A stretch of 64,000 nucleotides of DNA, taken from Agromyces rhizosphaerae. GTDB lineage: Bacteria; Actinomycetota; Actinomycetes; Actinomycetales; Microbacteriaceae. The translations under genes were made by a program, and so were the position numbers. Where the stretch lies: NCBI RefSeq assembly GCF_027925245.1, contig NZ_BSDP01000001.1:1736001-1800000 (forward strand), given 5' to 3'. The notes beneath the pieces were generated by a model, which saw only the letters and a program-made list of their open reading frames with translations, was not told the origin of the DNA and did no database searches. The stretch's first letter is position 1. Every line of letters begins with the position of its first letter. Positions 37,350-45,468 of the stretch are shown here, piece after piece.

Positions 37350-38804
37350 TCAGGCGTCGGGGGTCGCGCCGGTGATGCCCACGGTCGAGGCGATCACGTC
37401 GCGCATCTTCTTCTCGAGCGCCTCGTAGAACATCGACAGCGGGAACTCGTCGTCCATGACCAGGTCGGTGTAGCCGCGCGGCGCGCCCGCGAGCACCTCG
37501 TCGGGCAGTCCGCGCGCCCACTGCGAGGCCGGGTTCGGCTCGAGCACGCCCGAGACGAGCTCGTAGGCGGCGAGCCAGTGCGCGGTCTTCGGCCGGTCGA
37601 TCGAGCGCCAGTACAGCTCGTCGATCGCGTCGCCGAGCGCGACGACCGCGTCGGGCACGCCCTCCCAGTCGAACGCGAGCTTCGTGTCGGTCCAGTGCAG
37701 CACGCCGCGCTGGTGCAGCCACGCGAACAGCAACTGCCCGCCGAGGCCGTCGTAGTTGCGCACGCGCGTGCCGGTGATCGCGAAGCGGAAGATGCGGTCG
37801 AAGATCACCGCGTACTGCACGAGGCGGGCGAGGTCGAGCACGTACGCCTCGACGTCGGAGAGCGGCTCGGCAGCGGCATCCGCCGCCCTCGCCTCGAGCC
37901 GGCGCTGGATGCGCACCGACTCGCGGAACGCGGTCATGTCGCAGCGCAGCTCCTCGAGCGAGTAGAGGAAGAACGGCATGCGCTGCTTGATCATGAACGG
38001 GTCGAAGGGCAGGTCGCCGCGCATGTGCGTGCGGTCGTGGATGAGGTCCCACATCACGAACACGCGCTCGGTGAGGCGCTGGTCGTCGAGCATGCGCGCG
38101 GCGTCGGCGGGCAGGTCGAGCTTCGTGATGTCGGCGGCGGCGCGCACGACGCGGCGGTAGCGGGCGGCCTCGCGGTCCTGGAAGATCGCGCCCCACGTGA
38201 ACGGCGGGATCTCGCGCATCGCGACCGTCTCGGGGAACAGCACGGCCGAGTTCGTGTCGTAGCCGGGCGTGAAGTCGACCAGGCGCAGGCTCACGAACAG
38301 GGCGTTGCCGTAGTCGGATGCCTCGAGGTGCGCGATCGACTCGGGCCAGATCGTCTCGACGACGAGCGCCTCGAGGTGCCGATCGGCCGAGCCGTTCTGG
38401 GTGAGCATCGGGAAGACGACGAGGTGGCGCAGCCCGTCGATGCGGTGACGCTGCGGCTGGAACGCGACGAGCGCCTCGAGGAAGTCGGGCACGCCGAGCC
38501 CCTCGTCGCGCCAGCGGCGCAGGTCGCGCGGCAGCTGGGCGAGGTAGTCGGCGTCGTGCGGGAAGCGCGGGGCGAGGGCGTCGACGGCGGCTGCGACGCG
38601 GTCGATGAGGGCGGATGCCGCGGGGTGGTCGCCCTCCTCGGGGACGGAGCCGTCCTTCGCCTGGAGCGCCTGGAGGGCCGTGGCCGCCTGCTTCAGGTCG
38701 AGCCAGGCCGGGTCGTGCTCGACGCCGTGCGCGAGGGCGATGGCGTCGGCCGGGCTGGGCGCGTCGGCGGTGTCGATGCGGGGGTCGAGCTGGGTCTGCG
38801 ACAC
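37350..38804 (-). CDS. large soluble protein, probably DUF6421 family
   Basis: 484 residues from GTG 38804 with GGAGG 6 nt upstream. Soluble, helical and Asp/Arg-rich. Conserved-looking blocks include LRHLVVFPMLTQNGSADRHLEALVVETIWPE, FVMWDLIHDRTHMRGDLPFDPFMIKQRMPFFLYSLEELRCDMTAF and FDRIFRFAITGTRVRNYDGLGGQLLFAWLH. The His-rich HDRTHMRGDLPFD and the FYSLEELR-type helix suggest an enzyme, but no known catalytic motif matches. I associate it with DUF6421 from memory only; function unknown. Probably in an operon with the downstream SDR. Confidence 0.72.
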   Translation of the reverse strand: MSQTQLDPRIDTADAPSPADAIALAHGVEHDPAWLDLKQAATALQALQAKDGSVPEEGDHPAASALIDRVAAAVDALAPRFPHDADYLAQLPRDLRRWRDEGLGVPDFLEALVAFQPQRHRIDGLRHLVVFPMLTQNGSADRHLEALVVETIWPESIAHLEASDYGNALFVSLRLVDFTPGYDTNSAVLFPETVAMREIPPFTWGAIFQDREAARYRRVVRAAADITKLDLPADAARMLDDQRLTERVFVMWDLIHDRTHMRGDLPFDPFMIKQRMPFFLYSLEELRCDMTAFRESVRIQRRLEARAADAAAEPLSDVEAYVLDLARLVQYAVIFDRIFRFAITGTRVRNYDGLGGQLLFAWLHQRGVLHWTDTKLAFDWEGVPDAVVALGDAIDELYWRSIDRPKTAHWLAAYELVSGVLEPNPASQWARGLPDEVLAGAPRGYTDLVMDDEFPLSMFYEALEKKMRDVIASTVGITGATPDA

Positions 38805-39117
38805 GGGTGCCTCCGATCTCGCGGCCGTCGTCGGCCATGGTGCGTGGCGGCGGAATCGCCGCTTGCAGCAAGGCTAGGCGCAAGATCGCGGCGATTGGTT
38901 GCGACCTGACGCACGTATCCTGCGCGTGCGCGGACGGGTGCGGTGAGGATCGCGGGCCCGCGCAGCATTGCGCAGTTCGGCGTTCGGGCGGTCGGCGCCC
39001 GTGCTCCGGGCTGGGGGCGTGCGCACTCACAGCGGACGCCGGTGCGAGGCATAGCTCGCGCATGGGATCGCTGCCTACCGTGGCCGCAACATTCCCCGAG
39101 AGAGCCGAGGTTCCCGC
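38805..39117. other. 313-bp divergent intergenic region
   Basis: No gene seen. It separates the DUF6421-like gene (minus) from a small membrane-protein gene (plus). TAGCCT at 38871-38876 on the minus strand and TATCCT at 38916-38921 on the plus strand are -10-like boxes without convincing -35 partners. GCGCAA and TTGCGA around 38879-38904 form a loose dyad between them, a possible operator. Confidence 0.35.
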
Positions 39118-39588
39118 ATGTCCGCCACCCCCGCACGCCCCGTGTCCCCCGCCAAGCTCGCGCTGCCGCTGGTCGGCCTGGCCGGCTCGATCGCCGCGCT
39201 GGCGTACGGCGCGCTGATGACCGCGCGCACGATGGGCACCCTCACGACCGCGCTCGACTCGGGTGCCGCGACCGCGGCCGACGTGTACGGCGGGCAGTCG
39301 TGGGTCGTCGTCTGGGCGGCCGTGCTCGGCGCCGGCATCATCGGCACCGTCGTCGCGATCTCCGCGCTCGCGGTGCTCGTCGGCCTCGGCGGGTTGCGTC
39401 GCTCGGTCGCGGAGCCCGCGCCCGTCGAGGACGAGGCCGACCCGGCCGACGACTACGTCTGGGACGACGACGAGGAGCCCTCGGGCGCGAACGAAGCCGC
39501 CGCGCCCGCGGACGGGCAGCACGCGGCGGCAACCGCCGTCGGCGCGGCCGAGGTGGATGCCGCCGAGGAGTTCGTGCCCGCTCGCTAG
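39118..39588 (+). CDS. unrecognised two-helix membrane protein with acidic tail
   Basis: 156 residues from ATG 39118. Two helices (about 12-36 and 61-91) flank a short loop with Thr/Ala. The last 60 residues are acidic and Ala-rich (DEADPADDYVWDDDEEPSG), probably cytoplasmic and disordered. No family motif. The stop overlaps the stop of the converging DUF998-like gene by 4 nt. Confidence 0.72.
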   Translation: MSATPARPVSPAKLALPLVGLAGSIAALAYGALMTARTMGTLTTALDSGAATAADVYGGQSWVVVWAAVLGAGIIGTVVAISALAVLVGLGGLRRSVAEPAPVEDEADPADDYVWDDDEEPSGANEAAAPADGQHAAATAVGAAEVDAAEEFVPAR

Positions 39589-40271
39589 CGCGAGAGATCG
39601 GCCGCCCCTGCCGACCTGGCGAGCGAACTCGTCCACCAGGTCAGCCAGCCGAACACGAGTGCGATGCCGATGAACAGGCGGATGCTCGCGGCGGGGCCGA
39701 ACGGCAGTGACAGCGCGTAGCCGATCACGGCGACCGCGATCGTCAGGCCCGCCGCGACCCTGCGGTCCTCCGTCGCGAGGCGGCGTCCCACCACCAGCGC
39801 GGCGATGACGATGGCGGTGAACGCGATCGGCGGCGCGACAGCGTGCAGCACGGCCGGGAACTCGACCTCCGACGGTATGCCGTCAGGCGTCCCGGGCGGG
39901 AAGCCCAGCGCGGCGCCGGCCGGGAACACCCCGCCGATCACGAGCCCCACGCCGAAGACGCCGACCAGGAGCGGCGCCCAGCGTCGTCCCGGCCCGGTCG
40001 GGATCGCGCGCGCGATGCCGAACGCGCTCGTGAAGGCCAGCACGCCGGCGAGCACGAAGTTCGCCGCCTGCACCCAGCCGCCGTGGCCGGCGGCGAGCAG
40101 GCTGATCGGATGCCTCGCGAGGTCGAATCCCTCCCGAGTCGCCATCTGGATCACGACGACCGCGATGAAGATCGGGCCGGCGAGCGCGCCGCAGCGCAGG
40201 AGCGATCGGGTGCGTCGGGTCGCCAGGCGAGCCGCGACGGCATCGGTCGCTGAATCGGTTCGGGGTTCCAT
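39585..40271 (-). CDS. DUF998-like membrane protein
   Basis: 228 residues from ATG 40271, six hydrophobic helices. REGFDLARHPISLLAAGHGGWVQAANFVLAG is the hallmark region of DUF998 (ARHPIS-L---G---W-Q--NF). Function unknown. It is divergent from the DGPF/ECF42 pair across about 207 bp, in which I see no clear gene. Confidence 0.82.
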   Translation of the reverse strand: MEPRTDSATDAVAARLATRRTRSLLRCGALAGPIFIAVVVIQMATREGFDLARHPISLLAAGHGGWVQAANFVLAGVLAFTSAFGIARAIPTGPGRRWAPLLVGVFGVGLVIGGVFPAGAALGFPPGTPDGIPSEVEFPAVLHAVAPPIAFTAIVIAALVVGRRLATEDRRVAAGLTIAVAVIGYALSLPFGPAASIRLFIGIALVFGWLTWWTSSLARSAGAADLSR

Positions 40272-40478
40272 GGTGAGGTCCTTCCTGACATCCCGGTGTC
40301 CGGGAGCGGAACCCGGAACGGTCCCGTCACGTCTTCGTCGCCCGGCACTGGCGGTTCTCGACATCGCGCGGAAGAATCCGCAGGGGGGCTCAACTCCGCA
40401 CGCGTGTGTCGAGAACCGTGTCGCGCGGGCGACGTACTGGTGAGCGGGCGGATCGCCCGGCGGGAAGGGGACGAGACC

Positions 40479-40826
40479 GTGAGGTTCATCGGGATGCTGC
40501 GCCACGACGAGGGTGCGGAGGTCACGCCAGCGACCTACGAGCGCATGGCGGAGTTCGCGCGAGAGGGGCGCCTGAACGGCACGCTGGTCGAGCTCGGGGG
40601 CCTGCAGCCGAGCGCGGCGGGTGCCCTCGTCTCGCTCGCCGGCGGGCGGATCACCGCGGTCGACGGTCCGTTCACCGAGGCCAAGGAGCTCGTCGGCGGC
40701 TACGCGATCTTCGACGTGCGGTCGCGCGTCGAGGCAGTCGAGCTCGGGCGCCGCCTCATGCAGATCCACCTCGACACCGTGCCCGGGTGGGAGGGCGCCG
40801 TCGAGTTGCGGGCGCTCCAGGAGTAG
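40479..40826 (+). CDS. YCII/DGPF-domain protein
   Basis: 115 residues from GTG 40479 with AAGGGG upstream. The fold is YCII-like, and ITAVDGPFTEAKELVGGYAIFDV contains the DGPF motif that names the group. DGPF proteins are the genomic partners of ECF42 sigma factors; the next gene, 8 nt away, is such a factor. No catalytic role is established. Confidence 0.9.
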   Translation: MRFIGMLRHDEGAEVTPATYERMAEFAREGRLNGTLVELGGLQPSAAGALVSLAGGRITAVDGPFTEAKELVGGYAIFDVRSRVEAVELGRRLMQIHLDTVPGWEGAVELRALQE

Positions 40827-40834
40827 CCGCGACC

Positions 40835-42133
40835 GTGTCGGAGGCGACGGCGGCAGGGCCGGACGGCGTGGGCGACGCCGCCGCGACCCGGCGCGCGATC
40901 GAGGGCGTCTGGCGAATCGAGTCCGCCAAGGTCGTGGCCGCCCTCGTGCGCATGGTGCACGACGTCGGGTTCGCCGAGGACCTCGCGCAGGACGCGATCG
41001 TCGCTGCGCTCGCCCAGTGGCCCGAGAGCGGGATCCCCGCGAATCCCGCAGCGTGGCTCACGACCACGGCGAAGCGGCGGGCCGTCGACACGTATCGTCG
41101 GCACGCCCGCCGGGACCGGGCGCTGCAGCAGCTCGCCCATGAGCTCGCGGAGGAGACCGCGGTGGATCCCGCGGCCGGCGTCGACCACGTCGAGGACGAC
41201 ATGCTGCGGCTCATGTTCATCTGCTGCCATCCGTCGCTCACGCCGGAGGCCCAGGCGACGCTCACGCTCCGGCTCGTCGCGGGCCTGTCGGCCCGGGAGA
41301 TCGCGCGCGCGTACCTCACGAGCGAGCCGACCGTCGCGCAGCGGATCAGCAGGGCCAAGCGCACTCTCGCGCGATCCGGAGCGGCACTCGAGGAGGTCCC
41401 GGCCGACGAGCGAACGGCGCGGCTCGCCACCGTGCTCGGCATCGTCTACCTGATGTTCAACGAGGGCTACACCGCGACCGAGGGAACCGACTGGATGCGG
41501 GCGGCCCTCTGCGACGAGGCGACCCGGCTCGCGCGGATCCTCACCGCGCTCGCTCCCGACGACCCCGAGGTACATGGTCTTTCGGCGCTGCTCGAGCTCC
41601 AATCGTCGCGCCTCGCGGCACGTCTGGACGACGCGGGGCGTCCCGTGCTGCTGGATGACCAGGACCGCTCGCGCTGGGACGGCGGGCGGATCCGGCACGG
41701 CCTCGATGCGCTGGCCCGGTCCGACCGCCTGGTCGCGATCGAGGGCGGGGTACGGGGTCCGTACCACCTGCAGGCGGCGATCGCAGCGTGTCACTCCCGG
41801 GCGACGCCGTCGTCGACCGACTGGCCGCGCATCGCCGAACTGTACGCGGAGCTCGCACGCTGCACCGGGTCCCCGGTCGTGGAACTCAACCGCGCCGTCG
41901 CCGTGGGACGCGCGTACGGTCCGGACGCCGGGCTCGCGCTGGTCGAGCAATTGGCGGAGCATCCGGCACTCGCCGCGTACCACCTGCTCCCGAGCGTGCA
42001 GGGAGACCTGCTGGAGCGCTCCGGGCGCACGGCGGACGCTGCGCTCGCCTACCTGCGCGCGGCGGACCTCGCGACGAACGCCCGGGAGGCGGAGCTGCTG
42101 CGCGCCCGCGCCGCCCGTGCCGTCGAGCCGTGA
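40835..42133 (+). CDS. ECF42-type RNA polymerase sigma factor with long C-terminal extension
   Basis: 432 residues from GTG 40835. Sigma-2 region: AALVRMVHDVGFAEDLAQDAIVAALAQWPESGIPANPAAWLTTTAKRRAVDTYRR. Sigma-4: FICCHPSLTPEAQATLTLRLVAGLSAREIARAYLTSEPTVAQRISRAKRTL. The remaining 240 residues (DUF6596, TPR-like helices) include LATVLGIVYLMFNEGYTAT and ELNRAVAVGRAYGP, typical of ECF42. The extension is needed for activity in the studied Streptomyces member. No anti-sigma gene is present; the DGPF gene upstream is the expected target or partner. Confidence 0.93.
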   Translation: MSEATAAGPDGVGDAAATRRAIEGVWRIESAKVVAALVRMVHDVGFAEDLAQDAIVAALAQWPESGIPANPAAWLTTTAKRRAVDTYRRHARRDRALQQLAHELAEETAVDPAAGVDHVEDDMLRLMFICCHPSLTPEAQATLTLRLVAGLSAREIARAYLTSEPTVAQRISRAKRTLARSGAALEEVPADERTARLATVLGIVYLMFNEGYTATEGTDWMRAALCDEATRLARILTALAPDDPEVHGLSALLELQSSRLAARLDDAGRPVLLDDQDRSRWDGGRIRHGLDALARSDRLVAIEGGVRGPYHLQAAIAACHSRATPSSTDWPRIAELYAELARCTGSPVVELNRAVAVGRAYGPDAGLALVEQLAEHPALAAYHLLPSVQGDLLERSGRTADAALAYLRAADLATNAREAELLRARAARAVEP

Positions 42134-42166
42134 TCGGTCTGCGGGTGCTGTTCGGGACGGAGCCCG

Positions 42167-44176
42167 TCAGGCGCGGAGCAGCTCCGCGATGCGCGCGGGC
42201 GCGGCCTCGTCCTGCAGGGACGTGGTGTCGCCGAGCGGGCGACCCTCGGCGAGGTCGACCAGCAGGCGTCGCATGATCTTGCCCGAGCGGGTCTTCGGCA
42301 GGTCGGGCACGAGCACGACGTCGCGCGGCTTGGCGATCGGCCCGATCGCGGCGGCCACGTGGGCCCGCAGCGCGGTGATGCGAGCGGATGCCTCGGGCGA
42401 GGCATCCGCACCCCCGACCAGCCCGTCAGAGGCGACCACGAAGGCCGCGACCGCCTCGCCGGTGGTGGCATCCGACACCCCGACCACGCCGGCCTCGCCG
42501 ACCGACGGGTGCGCGACGAGCGCCGACTCGATCTCGATGGTCGAGAGCCGGTGCCCCGAGACGTTGATCACGTCGTCAACCCGGCCGAGCAACCAGATGT
42601 CGCCGTCGGCGTCGACCTTCGCACCGTCGCCCGAGAAGAAGTAGCCGCGGTCGGCGAAGCGCGCCCAGTACGAGTCGCGGTACCGCTCGGGGTCGCCCCA
42701 CACCGTGCGGGCCATGCCCGGCCACGTGCCGTCGATCACGAGGTAGCCGCCCGAGCCGCGGGGCACGTCGTCGCCGCGGTCGTCGACCACGCGGGTGGTG
42801 AGGCCCGGCAGGGCGCGCAGCGACGAACCGGGCTTCAGCGTCGAGACGCCGGGCAGCGGCGCCATCACGGCCGCGCCGGTCTCCGACTGCCACCAGGTGT
42901 CGACGATCGGGGCCGTGCCCGCGCCGAGCTGCTCGCGGAACCACACCCACGCCTCCGGGTTGATCGCCTCGCCGACCGAGCCGAGCAGGCGGATGCTCGA
43001 GAGGTCGTGCTCCGCCGGCACCCCGTCGGGGAACCAGGTCATGAGCGAGCGCACCAGCGTCGGCGCCGTGTAGTACGTCGTGACGCCGTAGCGCTCGATG
43101 ATCTCGAAGTGGCGGGCCGGATGCGGCGTGTTCGGCGTGCCCTCGTAGATGACGCTCGTGATGCCGTTCGACAGCGGGCCGTAGAGCACGTACGAGTGGG
43201 CGGTGACCCACGCGAGGTCGGCGGTGCACCAGTAGACGTCGTCGGGCTTCGCGTCGAACACCGCCCAGTGCGTCGCCGACGCGTGGGTGAGGTAGCCGCC
43301 CGAGGTGTGCACGAGCCCCTTCGGCTTGCCGGTCGTGCCCGACGTGTAGATCACGAACAGCGGGGTCTCGGCGTCGAACGCCTCGGCCTCGTGCTCGGGC
43401 GACGCGGTGTCGACGACGTCGTGCCACCAGACGTCGCGGCCGGGCGTCCACGGCACATCCGGAGTCTCGTCGCCCGTGCGGCGCACGACCAGCAGGTGCT
43501 CGACGGATGCCACGCCGGCGACGGCCTCGTCGGCCGCGTGCTTCACGGGCACGGCGGCCCCGCGGCGGAACTGCCCGTCGGTCGTGACGACGAGCTTCGC
43601 GCCCGTGTCCTCGACCCGGAAACGCAGCGCCTCGGCCGAGAACCCGCCGAACACGAGCGAGTGCACCGCGCCGATGCGCGCGATCGCGAGCGTGATGATC
43701 ACGGTCTCGGGGATCACCGGCAGGTACAGCACGACCCGGTCGCCGCGCTCGACGCCCAGCGCCGTCAGCGCGTTCGCGGCGCGCTTCACCTCGCGCTCGA
43801 GGTCGGCGTAGGTCAGGGTGCGGCGGTCGCCGCGCTCGCCCTCGAAGTGGAAGGCGACCCGCTCGCCCCGACCCGCGGCCACGTGGCGGTCGACGCAGTT
43901 GACGGCGACGTTCAGTCGCCCGCCGGCGAACCACTCCGCGCGCGGCACGCTCAGTGCGCCGTCGGCGGTGGGAGCGGCCGGATGCCACGTGTGCGTCGTG
44001 TGCCAGGGCTCCGCCCACTCGAGGCGGGCGGCCTGCTCGGCCCAGTACGCGACCGGGTCGGCCGCGGCCGCGGCGTGCAGCGCGTCGGCGTGGGCCGCGC
44101 TGACGTTGGCGGCCTCGGCGAACGGCGCGGGCGGTGCGAAGCGACGCTCCTCGTGGAGCAGGGCGTCGAGGGTCAT
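42167..44176 (-). CDS. acsA: acetyl-CoA synthetase (acetate-CoA ligase, AMP-forming)
   Basis: 669 residues, normal length. ATP-binding YTSGTTGKPKGLVHTSGGYL, WWQSETGAAVMAPLPG, the hinge region GRVDDVINVSGHRLSTIEIESALVAHPSVGEAGVVG, and C-terminal PKTRSGKIMRRLL with the acetyl-regulated lysine. It activates acetate to acetyl-CoA via acetyl-AMP. Start ATG 44176. The upstream 311-bp gap contains two 60-bp palindromic units. Propionate or another short acid is possible but less likely from motif identity. Confidence 0.93.
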   Translation of the reverse strand: MTLDALLHEERRFAPPAPFAEAANVSAAHADALHAAAAADPVAYWAEQAARLEWAEPWHTTHTWHPAAPTADGALSVPRAEWFAGGRLNVAVNCVDRHVAAGRGERVAFHFEGERGDRRTLTYADLEREVKRAANALTALGVERGDRVVLYLPVIPETVIITLAIARIGAVHSLVFGGFSAEALRFRVEDTGAKLVVTTDGQFRRGAAVPVKHAADEAVAGVASVEHLLVVRRTGDETPDVPWTPGRDVWWHDVVDTASPEHEAEAFDAETPLFVIYTSGTTGKPKGLVHTSGGYLTHASATHWAVFDAKPDDVYWCTADLAWVTAHSYVLYGPLSNGITSVIYEGTPNTPHPARHFEIIERYGVTTYYTAPTLVRSLMTWFPDGVPAEHDLSSIRLLGSVGEAINPEAWVWFREQLGAGTAPIVDTWWQSETGAAVMAPLPGVSTLKPGSSLRALPGLTTRVVDDRGDDVPRGSGGYLVIDGTWPGMARTVWGDPERYRDSYWARFADRGYFFSGDGAKVDADGDIWLLGRVDDVINVSGHRLSTIEIESALVAHPSVGEAGVVGVSDATTGEAVAAFVVASDGLVGGADASPEASARITALRAHVAAAIGPIAKPRDVVLVPDLPKTRSGKIMRRLLVDLAEGRPLGDTTSLQDEAAPARIAELLRA

Positions 44177-44248
44177 GCGGTCGGTCCTGTCAGTGCGGGG
44201 TGCGGGTGCGGGTGCGGGGTGCGGGTGGCGTGGCCGGGTCGTGCGGTT

Positions 44249-44308
44249 CGTAGGAGATTCGGGCCGGCTCGGGCGGGCGACGCGGCGTGTCGCCGCGAAA
44301 CTCCTACG
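44249..44308. repeat. 60-bp palindromic unit, copy 1a
   Basis: Ends CGTAGGAG-A-TTCG and CGAA-A-CTCCTACG; inside is a GCGGCG-TGT-CGCCGC hairpin. It aligns without gaps to copy 1b, sharing the first 15 bp and GGCGGCGTGTCGC-type core. Confidence 0.8.
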
Positions 44309-44343
44309 TTTCGCGCGTGCGGTGTGGGTCGGGGTGTGCGGAT

Positions 44344-44403
44344 CGTAGGAGATTCGGGTCAGGGTGGGCGGCCGAGGCGGCGTGTCGCTGAACAGCTCCT
44401 ACG
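44344..44403. repeat. 60-bp palindromic unit, copy 1b
   Basis: Same ends, CGTAGGAG and CTCCTACG, at identical spacing to copy 1a; 35 bp separates the copies. Flanks extend the symmetry: TGCG-N3 before and N3-CGCA after. Confidence 0.8.
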
Positions 44404-44487
44404 GTTCGCACGGCGGATGTCTCAGAGGCATTCGCTCGGTGCGTCGCAACCGGGCCCGCCTCAGCGCGCTCGGTATGTGCACCCGCG

Positions 44488-45333
44488 TCACGTCCAGCGC
44501 CGCACGGCCCAGCGCTCGAACACGCCGATCAGCGAGTCGGAGAGCTTGCCGATCACCGCGAGCAGGATGATCGCGAGGAACGTGCGGTCGAGGCGGCCCG
44601 TGTTGGTCGAGTCGGTCAGCAGGAAGCCGAGGCCCATCGACGCGCCGAGCAGCTCGGCGGCGACGAGGAACAGCCACGCCTGGGCGAGCGCGAGGCGCAG
44701 GCCCGCGATGGTCTCGGGGATCACGGCGGGCAGCTGCACGGTGCCGAACAGGCGCGTGCCGTGCAGGCCGAAGGCGCGGGCGGCCTCGATGAGCTGGCGG
44801 TCGACGTGGCGCAGCGCGCTCGCGACGACGGTGTAGACGGGGAAGAACGAGCCGATGATGATCAGCGTGATCTTCGACTCCTCGCCGAGCTTCAGCCAGA
44901 GGATCAGCAGCGGCAGCCACGCGAGGCTGGGCACGGCGCGCAGCGCGCCGAGGGTCGGGGTCAGCAGGATGTCGCCGAGCTTCGAGAGCCCGACGATCGC
45001 GCCGAACAGCAGGCCGAGCGTCGCGCCGATCGCGAATCCGATGAGCACGCGCTGGGTCGAGATCGCGACGTACTGCCAGAACAGGCCGCGCTCGATGAGG
45101 TCGATCAGGGCGAGCCAGACCATGGTCGGGCTCGGCAGCTGGGAGGTCGGGACGATGCCGTTCTCCGACACGAGGTGCCAGGTGAGCAGCACCGCGACGG
45201 GGATGAGCGCCCCGCCGACGATCACGAACCACTTGCGGTCGACGAACCGGCGGCGCGGGGTGGCGGGGGCCGCCGGGCGCGAGGTCGCCGTGGGCGCGGG
45301 CCGGCTCGGGGCATCCGTCGTCTGCTGGGTCAT
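44488..45333 (-). CDS. ABC importer permease, SsuC/TauC type
   Basis: 281 residues from ATG 45333 (GAGGAG 8 nt upstream). An in-frame ATG at 45450, also with AGGAG, would add 39 Thr/Arg-rich residues. Six helices with GALRAVPSLAWLPLLILWLKLGEESKITLIIIGSFFPVYT and the EAA loop ARAFGLHGTRLFGTVQLPAVIPETIAGLRLALAQAW, as in sulfonate, taurine and nitrate importers. Third gene of the operon behind the ATPase and lipoprotein genes. Substrate not determinable. Confidence 0.9.
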   Translation of the reverse strand: MTQQTTDAPSRPAPTATSRPAAPATPRRRFVDRKWFVIVGGALIPVAVLLTWHLVSENGIVPTSQLPSPTMVWLALIDLIERGLFWQYVAISTQRVLIGFAIGATLGLLFGAIVGLSKLGDILLTPTLGALRAVPSLAWLPLLILWLKLGEESKITLIIIGSFFPVYTVVASALRHVDRQLIEAARAFGLHGTRLFGTVQLPAVIPETIAGLRLALAQAWLFLVAAELLGASMGLGFLLTDSTNTGRLDRTFLAIILLAVIGKLSDSLIGVFERWAVRRWT

Positions 45334-45380
45334 GCCGGCGCTCCTCGTGGTCGTGTTGGGTTCGGTGGTGACAGGCGGAT

Positions 45381-45460
45381 GCGCCGAGCGATGACGCTCC
45401 CCGTCGCGGTCGTCCGGTCGTGCCCGGTCGGTCGTCGTCGTGGTCGTCATCGCTCGGCGC
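45381..45460. repeat. perfect 16-bp inverted repeat between binding-protein and permease genes
   Basis: GCGCCGAGCGATGACG (45381-45396) is exactly complementary to 45445-45460, 48 nt apart. In the transcript one arm covers the upstream alternative ATG (45450) of the permease and part of its ribosome-binding site. It may stabilise the lipoprotein mRNA or limit permease translation. Confidence 0.6.
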
Positions 45461-45468
45461 TCCTGGGA

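Larger units (their letters stand above)
44177..44487. other. 311-bp intergenic region with paired palindromic units
   Basis: No gene seen. It contains the acs promoter (minus strand) and two tandem 60-bp palindromic units at 44249-44308 and 44344-44403. A GTGCGGGT-type direct repeat lies near 44195-44230. No clear -10/-35 pair stands out. Confidence 0.6.

Noticed and set aside
44177..44487. Paired palindromes considered as an insertion-sequence remnant
   Set aside because: No transposase fragment and no target-site duplication were seen; unit length of 60 bp is too short for an IS.
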